A model generated the notes under the pieces. The model did no database searches. It saw nothing but the letters and a program-made list of their open reading frames with translations, and was not told the DNA's origin. 64,000 bases of DNA. Source: Sutcliffiella horikoshii. GTDB lineage: Bacteria > Bacillota > Bacilli > Bacillales > Bacillaceae_I. The first letter of the stretch is position 1. Each line of letters begins with the position of its first letter. A program made the translations under genes and the position numbers. Shown piece by piece: positions 1 to 7,272 of this stretch. The stretch lies in assembly GCF_002157855.1 (NCBI RefSeq), contig NZ_CP020880.1, forward strand, positions 1,426,001-1,490,000, given 5' to 3'.

Positions 1-88
1 GATATATGGGTGTTTTTCACTTTTGCCAAGTAAGGGTTTTCAAAAATTCCCAAATAAAGAGGTGGCAGCATCGGCTACCTCTTGTGCG

Positions 89-640
89 TTACATCGATTG
101 TTCATGTGAAGGTGATGAAAGTTGTTGTTTTGGAAGGTAATGTTCGACGAGTTGATCAAGGTAGTTTATTTTTTCTAGCGCAGTGGATTTATCAATTTGT
201 CTATAGTGGTGGTTTCCGCCTTTTTCCTCGTCCATTTCGTCCGCAAGCTTCACTACTTTTTGTAGAGGACTTCTTTTAACGTCGATTTCAGGTAAGTAGG
301 AATCTGTATGCAAAAGAATAGCAACAGAGATTTTTTTCGCGTTTTGCGGGTTTTCTCCTAAGCGGATCAATAACTTGTGGGCACGCTCTGCCCCTTTAAT
401 TGCATGAATATCATTTTCTCTATATAATTCATAGTCCCATTTTCCTTGACGATACCATTCATAATGCCCGATATCGTGCAGAAGGGCAGCTTTCGTAGCC
501 AAATCTACGCTTACATTATATTTAAACGCCAAATGAAAGGCATGGTTGGCCACTTCTAGGGCATGTGCGACCCCTGAACGTTTCAAATACTTCTGTGTAA
601 TAGGGTGTGTAAAAATATCTGTAAGTGTTACTTCTCTCAT
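89..640 (-). CDS. HD-domain phosphohydrolase
   Basis: A 183-residue cytosolic protein of the HD metal-dependent phosphohydrolase superfamily. Visible motifs are the histidine near residue 26 (GVAHALEVANHA), the HD pair in AALLHDIGHYEW near residues 52-63, a later histidine in AILLHTDSY, and a final aspartate in KLADEMD. This spacing is that of YueE-like HD proteins; the substrate is not evident. The frame is open further upstream, but the ATG at 640 is chosen because AGGAGGG lies a few bases before it and the N-terminal extension has no family-like sequence. It is read on its own, away from the WYL-like gene's regulatory region. Family assignment is firm, substrate unknown. Confidence 0.85.
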   Translation of the reverse strand: MREVTLTDIFTHPITQKYLKRSGVAHALEVANHAFHLAFKYNVSVDLATKAALLHDIGHYEWYRQGKWDYELYRENDIHAIKGAERAHKLLIRLGENPQNAKKISVAILLHTDSYLPEIDVKRSPLQKVVKLADEMDEEKGGNHHYRQIDKSTALEKINYLDQLVEHYLPKQQLSSPSHEQSM

Positions 641-714
641 TAATATCTCCCTCCTGTAAAAATGTGTTTCTTTATAGAATATCATATATGAGTAATTGTG
701 TGCAAGAGAAACGT

Positions 715-939
715 TCAGATAACCTCATTCTTGTACGTTTTTATTAAAGGACGATAAGATAATATACTATCTAACAGAAACGTTCTTTTTTGATTGCGCA
801 AGTAACAGAATGCTGTCACATTATTTTTATTAATATCCAACACGAGTAAGGATCTTTGCGTGATGGATCCATCTTTGGACATATAGATTATTTCAATAGG
901 TGTTCTTGAATTCCTATACCACTCGAGCGTTCGGCTCAT
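715..939 (-). CDS. small WYL-like domain protein, possibly SOS-controlled
   Basis: A 74-residue protein that looks like one small WYL-type beta-barrel: a strand with IEIIYMSKDG, then a basic strand and the segment AFCYLRNQKRTFLLDSI, where the CYLR and RTF-LD pattern matches the ligand/nucleic-acid binding part of WYL domains. There is no helix-turn-helix, so it is a stand-alone domain. The start at 939 is preceded by AAGGAG at a normal distance. Two LexA-like boxes sit just upstream (969-982, 999-1012), so DNA-damage control is plausible. WYL domains in general bind nucleic acids or nucleotides as sensors; what this one senses is unknown. Confidence 0.65.
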   Translation of the reverse strand: MSRTLEWYRNSRTPIEIIYMSKDGSITQRSLLVLDINKNNVTAFCYLRNQKRTFLLDSILSYRPLIKTYKNEVI

Positions 940-968
940 TATCATCATCTCCTTACAACTATTATATA

Positions 969-1012
969 CGAACATACGTTTTATATTCAATTAAAATACG
1001 AACGTATATTCT
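969..1012. promoter_or_regulatory. two LexA (DinR)-like boxes
   Basis: CGAACATACGTTTT at 969-982 matches the Bacillus LexA consensus CGAACRNRYGTTYC at 13 of 14 positions. CGAACGTATATTCT at 999-1012 matches at 12 of 14. The boxes are 30 bp apart, about three helical turns. They lie between the minus-strand WYL-like gene (start 939) and the plus-strand membrane-protein gene (start 1070), so either or both could be SOS-controlled. The match is seen directly; LexA binding is inferred. Confidence 0.6.
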
Positions 1013-1069
1013 GGTTGTTTTTTGGGGAGTAAGGAATATACTTGAAATATAAGAAAGGAAGGTGATTTT

Positions 1070-1381
1070 GTGAAACCATCTACTACATTAAAGTGGGTTA
1101 CAGGCGGAATGGAAGCGTTTTTGGCTATTCCTGTTCTTGGAGGTCTTACTGTGATGGGGTTTGGGTATTCTCCATTGGGCCTTATGTTGATCTTACATAT
1201 CATTACGTTGGTGTTTAGTGCAAAAGAAGGGCAGAAGTTTCACGGTAGCATTTGGGGAATTGTTGCGTCTTGTTTAGGATGGGTCCCTTTTGTGGGTTGG
1301 GCTTTACACACTATAACAGCTATTATCCTGATGATTGATGCTTTTGCTTCAGGTAGAAAAGAAAAAGGTATGCAAGTGTAG
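1070..1381 (+). CDS. small integral membrane protein, unknown function
   Basis: A 103-residue hydrophobic protein with a GTG start preceded by GGAAGGTGA. About three or four membrane segments can be seen: residues 10-32 (glycine-rich), 35-50, 62-80 and 80-95. The short hydrophilic loop SAKEGQKFHGS lies between them and the C-terminus is basic. No catalytic motif is visible and I do not recognise the family beyond small Bacillus membrane proteins. It is divergent from the WYL-like gene and shares the intergenic LexA-like boxes with it, so it may be co-regulated. Confidence 0.7.
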   Translation: MKPSTTLKWVTGGMEAFLAIPVLGGLTVMGFGYSPLGLMLILHIITLVFSAKEGQKFHGSIWGIVASCLGWVPFVGWALHTITAIILMIDAFASGRKEKGMQV

Positions 1382-1422
1382 CCGTTCCGAGTTTGGGGTG
1401 GTTTTTAGTTGGTCTAAACGCC

Positions 1423-1551
1423 GCTGTTGATTTCCGCAAATGGCTTCGCTTTCCGCGGGGCGACCTTGAGCCTCCTCACAACGCTTCAGGGGTCTCAACA
1501 ATGTCGCTACTCCCCCGCAGGAGTCTACGCCTTTTGCTCCAATCAACAGCT
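1423..1551 (+). repeat. dispersed palindromic repeat, subfamily A, copy 1
   Basis: 129-bp GC-rich element in an AT-rich gap. It starts GCTGTTGATTTCCGCAAA and ends with the imperfect complement (TTTGCTCCAATCAACAGC). The terminal arms pair except for a TCC/TCC internal loop. An inner stem pairs GCGAC (1460s) with GTCGC (about 1503). Other copies are at 28906, 41622, 47501 (interrupted) and 47617, with related forms at 25358, 31875 and 47288. Short open frames inside it are not genes. Confidence 0.9.
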
Positions 1552-1586
1552 ATAAATTCCTCTGATTTTTGAGTCATAAAAATATC

Positions 1587-1615
1587 TTTACAAATAAGTA
1601 TGTACTATCTATAAT
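1587..1615 (+). promoter_or_regulatory. sigma-A promoter of the tRNA gene
   Basis: TTTACA at 1587-1592 and TATAAT at 1610-1615 are separated by exactly 17 bp. This is a near-consensus housekeeping promoter ending about 20 bp before the tRNA 5' end. Confidence 0.8.
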
Positions 1616-1636
1616 TGTATTTACAGTCGCATATGA

Positions 1637-1708
1637 GATCTGATAGTTCAGTGGGAGAACACTACCTTGACAGGGTAGGGGTCGGGGGTTCGAATCCCTC
1701 TCAGATCA
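1637..1708 (+). tRNA. tRNA-Val (GAC)
   Basis: The cloverleaf is read directly. Acceptor stem GATCTGA pairs with TCAGATC (7 bp). D stem GTTC/GAAC has a short 7-nt loop. Anticodon stem CTACC/GGTAG encloses loop TTGACAG, giving anticodon GAC. T arm is GGGGG-TTCGAAT-CCCTC with one G-T pair. The discriminator is A. The 3' CCA is not encoded (TCC follows), so it must be added by nucleotidyltransferase. It is a single tRNA with its own promoter and terminator. Confidence 0.93.
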
Positions 1709-1717
1709 TCCAAGATA

Positions 1718-1758
1718 AAGCTCCAATCTCTTTTGTTTCAAGAGATTGGAGCTTTTTT
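1718..1758 (+). terminator. terminator of tRNA-Val
   Basis: A 13-bp stem (AGCTCCAATCTCT pairing with AGAGATTGGAGCT) with a short loop and a run of seven T directly after the tRNA. Confidence 0.85.
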
Positions 1759-1805
1759 TATGCAAATCTACTAAAATGGACAAATCTCTTAATTCCTTAG
1801 TCTAT

Positions 1806-1832
1806 ACAAGAAAGAATGCTAGACATACTATG
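1806..1832 (+). promoter_or_regulatory. possible late-sporulation (sigma-K/G-like) promoter
   Basis: CATACTATG at 1824-1832 with an ACA at 1806-1808, about 15-16 bp upstream, resembles a sigma-K (AC ... CATAnnnTA) or sigma-G -10 arrangement just before the DUF11 gene. It is a short motif and only suggestive. Confidence 0.35.
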
Positions 1833-1861
1833 TAGAAACTAATGTTAAAGGAGATGTTTAA

Positions 1862-3379
1862 ATGGCAGATATATGTCAAAATTGTAACTGTTCCCCGTAT
1901 GAGAATCTTTGTGTTTGTGCGACTCAAAACGGGATAACTATTATCCAACCAGCATGTCAAACGCTTCCAGATGGTAGCATTGCTAGTAACCCTTGCTTCA
2001 GACCATCGCCGGAAAACCGTTCTTATTGGTCTTATAAATTTTCGACTGATAATGCAATGGCTACTAGGGGAATAAGTAGTTTTGTTATTCCAATATGTCA
2101 AAACATACCGGCAAATACTGTAGTAGTAAGTGAAAAGATTGATGGGTGTGGTACTTTTACTTCCATTCCGTTCACGCTCAGTCCTACCGATCCTAATTAT
2201 GGTCCTGCTCCAACAGGCTTCAGTTGGCTGAAGGTGGAATCCGACAACCGCTTTGATAAGGGTGTTACAGTCGAATATCGTTTAGAGATTGTTGGAAACT
2301 ATCCGAATGGTACACAAGGCATTCAAGTAAGAGCGGCTAATGTAAATTATACATTTGCTTGTGAGGGTTGCTATATCGTTCCGCAATGTCCAGAGCCTGG
2401 GCAGTTGATTGTCAATCTGACTTGTGAAGAAATCTTTGATGGTAATAATGTGAGACTTGCTTATGAAGTAACTGTATCAAACCCAGGAGGTTCCCCTCTG
2501 CAAAACGTTCAATTTACAGATACCATATTATACCCGCAGAATGTAACACTTGGGCCTATTACAATTAGTGACCCGACATTAAATGTGGATCGATCTGTAC
2601 CTGGTCGAATCCTGATTACAGGAAATCTTGGAACACTTGAACCTGGTGAAGAAAGAATTATCACTTATTTTTTACCTGTCACCGGAGTGTCTGGTCCAGG
2701 AGAGTTCTTGATCGATAATAGAGCAACCGCTGTTTCCGGTACAGCCCAAGCATCAGATTTCTGTACGTTGAATCTTGATGTAGTCCAACTTTCTGCTGCT
2801 AAATGTTGTACAATTACTGGAAATCAAGTGACGTATCGCATAACGGTAACAAATACTCCAAACTCCCCGGGTACAAATGCACGAATAGTTGATACTATAA
2901 CCATTCCTGAAGGATTAACTGTTAGATTTTCTTCTTTTGGTGGTTGCCAAGCCAGATTCCGTAATGGTGAAGAAGTGCCATTAAATCAGGATATCACAGG
3001 TTTAAGAATAATTGATATCGTCTGCGACAATTTACAAATCCCTCCAAGTGGATCAGCTCACCGTGATATTCAACTAACTATTGTTTCTGCCTCTACTCAA
3101 TCTGGAACAATTAATAATACTTTGAACGCCGTCGACCCACTTGGTGGCCAAAACCAATTATTCTTGCCTACTCTAAATGTTCCTGTAAGTGTAGATACCG
3201 CTTATGTAGCATCCATTACATGCTCCAATCCTTGCCCAAATAACATCAATCCAGACAATGGGCAATTCTTTACTGCATCTAGTACAATGAATGCTGCTGG
3301 TCAGTCTGATTGTGGATGCGGTGGAGGACTATCTAGTTCTAACCCTACAAGAAAATTTAATTGGAGATCGGAACTGTAA
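1862..3379 (+). CDS. DUF11-type beta-repeat protein, probable spore-surface protein
   Basis: A 505-residue protein without signal peptide or membrane segment. The N-terminus is Cys-rich (DICQNCNC and following), and two DUF11-like Ig-type repeats follow: one near residues 175-290 (LAYEVTVSNPGGSPLQNVQF, then TDTI and GTLEPGEERIITYFLP) and one near 315-430 (VTYRITVTNTPNSPGTNARI, then VDTITIPEGL). The tail is short and Cys/Gly-rich (DCGCGGG). DUF11 repeats are usually in surface proteins. Absence of a secretion signal together with Cys-rich ends suggests assembly onto the spore coat or exosporium from the mother cell (inference). The ATG at 1862 follows AAAGGAGA, and a terminator at 3396 closes the unit. 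Confidence 0.7.
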   Translation: MADICQNCNCSPYENLCVCATQNGITIIQPACQTLPDGSIASNPCFRPSPENRSYWSYKFSTDNAMATRGISSFVIPICQNIPANTVVVSEKIDGCGTFTSIPFTLSPTDPNYGPAPTGFSWLKVESDNRFDKGVTVEYRLEIVGNYPNGTQGIQVRAANVNYTFACEGCYIVPQCPEPGQLIVNLTCEEIFDGNNVRLAYEVTVSNPGGSPLQNVQFTDTILYPQNVTLGPITISDPTLNVDRSVPGRILITGNLGTLEPGEERIITYFLPVTGVSGPGEFLIDNRATAVSGTAQASDFCTLNLDVVQLSAAKCCTITGNQVTYRITVTNTPNSPGTNARIVDTITIPEGLTVRFSSFGGCQARFRNGEEVPLNQDITGLRIIDIVCDNLQIPPSGSAHRDIQLTIVSASTQSGTINNTLNAVDPLGGQNQLFLPTLNVPVSVDTAYVASITCSNPCPNNINPDNGQFFTASSTMNAAGQSDCGCGGGLSSSNPTRKFNWRSEL

Positions 3380-3395
3380 TAGTAAACGAAATATT

Positions 3396-3425
3396 AAAGC
3401 ACATTCTCCTTCAGAATGTGCTTTT
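3396..3425 (+). terminator. terminator after the DUF11 gene
   Basis: AAAGCACATTCT and AGAATGTGCTTTT form a 12-bp stem around a short loop, with T residues at the end, 17 bp after the stop codon. Confidence 0.8.
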
Positions 3426-3505
3426 CTACATAAAACATGTTTGTTGACATCATACCTGAGGGGGTATAATATAAAAGAACAAATGAACCGTATTGGAGGA
3501 GATGG

Positions 3506-3865
3506 TTGTTGGTCATTTCTGTTGCTTTGATATTCTTGATAATTTCCGTTTACTTTTATAATAGATATGTTCCGGTATTGGGTGTTCCTTGTGTGAAAAA
3601 TTTAGAACTTATCAGTCCTGTGAAAATTGTTGATGTCAGGGATTATAATTATGTAGATGAACCTGTTCCTGTTGCGGTTAATATTCCTGTTGCCTATCTG
3701 CAACGTAACTACCAACAATTTAAAAATGAAAAAGTAATCGTCCTTGCATCTAGCCATCTTGAAAAAAACATTAGTGTGCGTTATTTAAAGAAAAAAGGCA
3801 TTGAAGTAATTGGGTACAGAGTGATAGGGAATAACTGTAAGTGTCCAAAATTAAAAATGGTATAA
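3506..3865 (+). CDS. membrane-anchored rhodanese-like protein lacking the active cysteine
   Basis: About 119 residues: one N-terminal membrane segment (residues 2-18), then a rhodanese-like fold with IVDVRDYNYVDEPVPVAVNI near residues 41-60 and the strand VIVLASSHLEKNISVRYLKK. In active rhodaneses the loop after the IVLY strand holds the catalytic Cys; here the residues are ASSH, so sulfur transfer is unlikely. A binding or structural role is inferred. The start is TTG at 3506 (or 3509) after a strong GGAGGAG; the ATG at 3502 is out of frame and leads to an early stop. It lies between probable spore-surface genes and ends with a strong terminator. Confidence 0.6.
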   Translation: MLVISVALIFLIISVYFYNRYVPVLGVPCVKNLELISPVKIVDVRDYNYVDEPVPVAVNIPVAYLQRNYQQFKNEKVIVLASSHLEKNISVRYLKKKGIEVIGYRVIGNNCKCPKLKMV

Positions 3866-3876
3866 GACGATGATAC

Positions 3877-3906
3877 AACCCGGAATATTATTTCCGGGTT
3901 TTTTTA
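3877..3906 (+). terminator. terminator after the rhodanese-like gene
   Basis: Stem AACCCGGAA / TTCCGGGTT followed by a run of T. A second, weaker hairpin with G-T pairs ending CTTGTCTATTTTTT lies at about 3917-3953 and is echoed at 4221-4253. Confidence 0.85.
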
Positions 3907-4028
3907 CGTTGAAAAGGCAGGCAGGCTCGTGAATTGCTTGTCTATTTTTTGTTATGTGAGGAATTGACACAATCATTTTCTACTAAAATGAATATACTTT
4001 TAATAGATTAATAGAGGAGGTGAGAGTC

Positions 4029-4205
4029 GTGGGAGTATTGTATGTAGAATGCAAGGTGTGCTGCGAAGTAAAGTGTAAATGCTATCTTCGTCCTAGTAGA
4101 CCTGCTATGGACAATGCGGTTTCACCGATGGAAGATGCGGCGCGTGACAAGAAAAAATGTGGCTGTAGTGCTGGCGCATCTCGCTATTACAAGTACAATG
4201 ACTAA
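4029..4205 (+). CDS. small Cys-rich protein, probable spore coat type
   Basis: 58 residues with eight cysteines, most in the first third (ECKVCCEVKCKC) and one CGC near the C-terminus. The GTG at 4029 is preferred to the GTG at 4020 because 4020 lies inside the AGGAGGTGA ribosome-binding site, and because starting at 4029 gives MGVLYVECKVCC, parallel to MGIVYVECCEKKC of the next gene. The two genes are 302 bp apart start to start and share a hairpin ending CTTGTCTATTTTTT, which indicates a tandem duplication. No known domain. A disulfide-linked or metal-binding spore-surface role is inferred from composition and neighbours. Confidence 0.6.
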   Translation: MGVLYVECKVCCEVKCKCYLRPSRPAMDNAVSPMEDAARDKKKCGCSAGASRYYKYND

Positions 4206-4220
4206 ATGCTAGTGAGAGAA

Positions 4221-4253
4221 TAGACGGGCGGTAACTGCGCTTGTCTATTTTTT
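4221..4253 (+). terminator. terminator between the two Cys-rich genes
   Basis: TAGACGGGCG pairs with CGCTTGTCTA (10 bp with two G-T pairs) and is followed by TTTTTT. Confidence 0.75.
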
Positions 4254-4330
4254 CTTTTTGGTAGATAAGTACAAGAATAATCTAGCGTTTTACATATTAT
4301 ATAGTAGCTTGAAAAATAGGAGGTGATATT

Positions 4331-4795
4331 GTGGGAATAGTTTATGTGGAATGTTGCGAGAAAAAGTGTTGTTGCTGTTGCGATGATAAGAGAGATAAGT
4401 GTCCGAAACCGGTTAGAAGAAATGAGCCGATAGTTTGTGATGGATTAAGGTCAATGCTTGCTATGCTAGGTGCTATAAATGTACCTTCAGCAAATTTAAC
4501 TTATTTTTTTACTAATGCTGCTGTCAAATATGATTCCAGCTACTGCCCATTATTAACGGGCTACAGAACGCCGACTGTGGCTGAGTTGCAATCAATTGCA
4601 ACTAGTTTAACATCAACAGGGTCAATCGGGGGAACGCCTCTATGTCCAATGGTTGTATGGGCGTTGAATGGAATCGAACCAGTTCTTGTGGAGGTAGTAC
4701 CGGCACTTGGAACGGTCGAAGTACTGAGAACTCCGTCTTTACGTTGTAAAGCATACCGTATTTGTGTAACAACAACTACGCCAGCAAATGGTTAA
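4331..4795 (+). CDS. Cys-rich N-terminus protein with unknown globular domain
   Basis: 154 residues with a GTG start after AGGAGGTGA. The first 25 residues contain MGIVYVECC, five consecutive cysteines and CPKP. A non-repetitive domain of about 120 residues follows, rich in small and hydrophobic residues (SMLAMLGAINVPSANLTYFF near 40-60) with isolated cysteines, ending TTTTPANG. It has no signal peptide. The N-terminal motif is shared with the preceding gene, which lacks the larger domain. A sequence like a sigma-K -10 (CATATTATA, 4293-4301) lies upstream. A spore coat/exosporium role is likely but unproven; I do not recognise the domain. Confidence 0.6.
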   Translation: MGIVYVECCEKKCCCCCDDKRDKCPKPVRRNEPIVCDGLRSMLAMLGAINVPSANLTYFFTNAAVKYDSSYCPLLTGYRTPTVAELQSIATSLTSTGSIGGTPLCPMVVWALNGIEPVLVEVVPALGTVEVLRTPSLRCKAYRICVTTTTPANG

Positions 4796-4814
4796 AAAGG
4801 GTTAAAGACTTTTC

Positions 4815-4842
4815 AGAAGGATATTAATATCCTTCTCTTTTA
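4815..4842 (+). terminator. terminator after the second Cys-rich gene
   Basis: A perfect 22-bp palindrome, half-site AGAAGGATATT, followed by CTTTT. Confidence 0.6.
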
Positions 4843-4908
4843 CATAATTATCCTCCAATTGACCAAACTAATTTTAACTAACAATCTGAAAGGTGGGTTT
4901 CTCCAATT

Positions 4909-5913
4909 ATGGAAAATTCCCATAACCATATACGACTTACTTCAGCAGAGATCGGGCATTTATGGAGCAGTTATTTGTTTGAAACGTCCGTTCATCATAT
5001 GTTTCGATACTTCTTGGTACATGTGGATGATCCGGATGTTGCGAGGTTTTTAGAGCAATGTCTGCATACATCCAAACGACATGTACATAGATATATGGAT
5101 ATTTTCAAAAAAGAAAGTTTTCCTGTTCCGAGAGGCATTACTTCTGAAGATATCAATACAAAAGCTCCCCGGCTTTTTTCGGATGTTTTTTATCTTCATT
5201 ACATTGATGGAATGGCGAAGTTTGCACTGAATGGTTTTGCTCTTGCTGTAGCGGAAGTTTCGCGTAAGGATGTCAGAGAAGTGTTTCACTTGCATATTGA
5301 TGCTCTTCAAGAAATAACGGAGATGGGGAAGAGGTTGCTGTTGGAAAAGGGACTTTACTCTAGACCTCCGTATATTACAACGCCTGAACAAGTCGATTTT
5401 GTGGAAAATGGTCATTTTTTTGCTGGGTTTACTTTGGATAAGCGTCCGTTGACTGTATTTGAGATGAATCAGCTTTTTCAAAATGTACGTTCCAACTCGT
5501 TGGGGAAAGCGCTACTAAAAGGATTTATGCAAGTTACGGATGATAAAAAGCTTTGTGCTTATTTTGAAAAAGGGAAAAGCTTGGCCAATAAGTATGTAAC
5601 GATGTTTTCTACCATACTTTTGAAAGAGGATTGCAATGTCCCTTCCACCTATGCAAGTGAGGTGCTGGACTCTTCTGTATCTCCTTTTTCCAACCGTTTT
5701 ATGCTCAATCATGTGACACATCTGATTTCATATGGAACTGCAAATTACGGGTTGTCGATGGCGTTAAGTCCTCGCAAAGACTTAGCTTTAATATACTTAA
5801 AGGTGATAGGTGAAGTGATGACATTTGCTGGAGACGGTGCAAAACTTTTAATAAAGCATGGCTGGATGGAGCAGCCTCCTACTAAATCTGATGCGAAAAA
5901 TTGTAAAGATTAA
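4909..5913 (+). CDS. DUF3231 family protein
   Basis: 334 residues, almost entirely helical, made of two similar halves of about 165 residues. Each half starts with a LTSAEIGHLW / LTVFEMNQLF type segment and contains a helix with a conserved HV or GKSLANKYV pattern, then a FSDVFYLHYIDGMAKFALNGFALAVAE or FMLNHVTHLISYGTANYG type segment. This internal duplication is typical of the DUF3231 (ferritin-like-fold) proteins common in spore formers. Their function is not established; a spore-associated role is often assumed. The ATG at 4909 follows AAAGGTGGG. It closes the probable spore-surface island. Confidence 0.8.
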   Translation: MENSHNHIRLTSAEIGHLWSSYLFETSVHHMFRYFLVHVDDPDVARFLEQCLHTSKRHVHRYMDIFKKESFPVPRGITSEDINTKAPRLFSDVFYLHYIDGMAKFALNGFALAVAEVSRKDVREVFHLHIDALQEITEMGKRLLLEKGLYSRPPYITTPEQVDFVENGHFFAGFTLDKRPLTVFEMNQLFQNVRSNSLGKALLKGFMQVTDDKKLCAYFEKGKSLANKYVTMFSTILLKEDCNVPSTYASEVLDSSVSPFSNRFMLNHVTHLISYGTANYGLSMALSPRKDLALIYLKVIGEVMTFAGDGAKLLIKHGWMEQPPTKSDAKNCKD

Positions 5914-5940
5914 AAAAGAGCCTTTCTATATGGAAAGTCT

Positions 5941-6270
5941 CTATTTTTCAAAATATAGATGATAGTGAAGCTGGCAACCGGGGTTGAAGGCGGCATTACA
6001 TGTTGGGCAAATCGATTGGCTGTTTAAATACTCGTTTATGGTCAGCTCTGTTTTACAGTTTCCGCAAAAAATTGCTTTCCTATCATATTCATGTTTAGGC
6101 CATACGCTTGCTGGATGGTTTTTATGTTCTTCATGACATTGGTAGCAAGGATAATACTCTTTGCAACAATGAAACTTAATGGCAATAATATCTTTTTCTG
6201 AATGATAATGAGTGCATCGTGTGAAGCGATCAACAGTGGAGCCGAGTACTTTAACAGTCAATCCATCCAT
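5941..6270 (-). CDS. CHY zinc finger protein
   Basis: 109 residues with the ordered Cys/His ligands of the CHY zinc finger family: CTHYHSEKDIIAIKFHCC near residues 19-36, YYPCYQCHEEH, then CGNCKTELTINEY and CPTCNAAFNPGCQLHYHLYF. Such domains bind three zinc ions and are found alone in bacteria or fused to RING proteins in eukaryotes; the bacterial role is unknown. The ATG at 6270 is tight against AAGGGG, so the TTG at 6261, which has better spacing, may be the true start. It lies 18 bp downstream of the acetyltransferase-like gene on the same strand, probably co-transcribed. Confidence 0.85.
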   Translation of the reverse strand: MDGLTVKVLGSTVDRFTRCTHYHSEKDIIAIKFHCCKEYYPCYQCHEEHKNHPASVWPKHEYDRKAIFCGNCKTELTINEYLNSQSICPTCNAAFNPGCQLHYHLYFEK

Positions 6271-6288
6271 CCCCTTAATTTCATGAAA

Positions 6289-6810
6289 TTAGTTAGGTTG
6301 CCAAACGATTTCGCCGGACTTTGATTCTTTATCTATTTCCACTTCAAAATCATGTTTTTCATAGAAATGAACCAGACGTTCTACATGTTCCCAATCGCGC
6401 TTTGCGATGTCACCAGTAATACAATGGATATTTTGATCTTTGGCAACTTCTTTAAGGTAATTCATGCAAATAGAACCATATCCTTTGTTTTCTGGTCCCT
6501 TGATATCACCGATAAGAATGGTGTCGTCATCTTTGTATGTGGCCTGAATGGAGAAATCCCACTGGCCGCGATAGGCGGATACGCAATCGTTAAGCATGAT
6601 CTTGCAGGAATTATTGTCGTAATTTGTGTAAACAACTACCCAGTTATCGTCTTTCGTTTGATCGATTCCAATTACTTGCCACTTTTTGGCGATTTCTTTC
6701 ATATTTTCTTTCATACGGAACATTTGAAATTCCAAATCATCTAGTTCCTGTTTGATTTCTTCTTTATCTCTTGTCTCTTCTTCGGCCATGAATAAGCTTG
6801 TGAAAGACAT
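6289..6810 (-). CDS. GNAT-like N-acetyltransferase with N-terminal coiled coil
   Basis: 173 residues. Residues 10-45 form a charged helix (KEEIKQELDDLEFQMFRMKE). From about 50 onward there is an acetyltransferase-like alpha/beta domain: strands WVVVYTNYD and FSIQATYKDDDTILIGDIKG, then the acetyl-CoA loop-like ENKGYGSICMNYLKEVAKDQ, and the late GNAT pattern VERLVHFYEKHDFEVE. The GYGS loop is a reduced form of the usual R/Q-x-x-G-x-G/A motif. Substrate unknown. The ATG at 6810 follows AAGGGGGGG. It is followed closely by the CHY finger gene. Confidence 0.65.
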   Translation of the reverse strand: MSFTSLFMAEEETRDKEEIKQELDDLEFQMFRMKENMKEIAKKWQVIGIDQTKDDNWVVVYTNYDNNSCKIMLNDCVSAYRGQWDFSIQATYKDDDTILIGDIKGPENKGYGSICMNYLKEVAKDQNIHCITGDIAKRDWEHVERLVHFYEKHDFEVEIDKESKSGEIVWQPN

Positions 6811-6936
6811 CCAATTCCCCCCCTTAAAATCTATAAATAATATTACACATATAGTTATTTTCCGAGTCTAAATGACAATCAGCATTTTATTATACAGGTT
6901 TTTTACAAATGTTTCAAATTACAGCACACAAAAATA

Positions 6937-6977
6937 AAAGCAAGTCATCACGAGGGACGACTTGCTTTCATTTTTTT
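6937..6977. terminator. bidirectional terminator
   Basis: AAAGCAAGTC pairs with GACTTGCTTT around a 12-nt loop. T-rich runs flank it on both strands, but the only promoter-led unit entering it is the minus-strand RNA. Confidence 0.8.
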
Positions 6978-7179
6978 ATTCGAATAAAGGCGCTAATTAT
7001 ATGATGTATAGCGCAATTAGTAACTTGCTTCATCACAAGCATTATAAGGTGTCCTGCTACATGGACATAATTTATAAATGACATAAAAGTATTATATTCG
7101 TTTGCCGCGGTATAATTCCATGGTAGTTTCCCTTACTTAAACAACGTAAGCCCTACCTCTCATACGTCCTTACGGCTCC

Positions 7180-7272
7180 TAGGCCGTGCCAGATCGATTA
7201 AGCCTCTGTGAAAAAACTATATGGAACGCCAGTGCATCCTTGTGATACGTTGGTATTGCTTAAGAATGTCAT
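7180..7272 (-). CDS. possible 30-residue small ORF inside the structured RNA
   Basis: ATG at 7272 follows AAAGGAAG by about seven bases and runs 30 codons to TAG. The peptide starts MTFLAIPTYHKD and ends NRSGTA; it is neither a membrane toxin nor a typical amino-acid attenuator peptide. It could be a leader peptide or chance. The ribosome-binding site is the only positive evidence. Confidence 0.3.

Noticed and set aside
1349-1546. Open frame of about 65 codons on the minus strand
   Set aside because: It lies within dispersed repeat copy 1, as do similar frames at 41554-41898 and 47228-47428; they reflect the repeat, not genes.
3502-3560. ATG start at 3502 for the rhodanese-like gene
   Set aside because: The frame hits a stop within 20 codons; the TTG frame encodes the visible membrane helix and domain.
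7060-7140. T-box leader (ACCGCGG motif in the minus-strand RNA)
   Set aside because: The ACCGCGG is isolated, the following terminator does not overlap it, and no aminoacyl-tRNA or amino-acid gene lies downstream.
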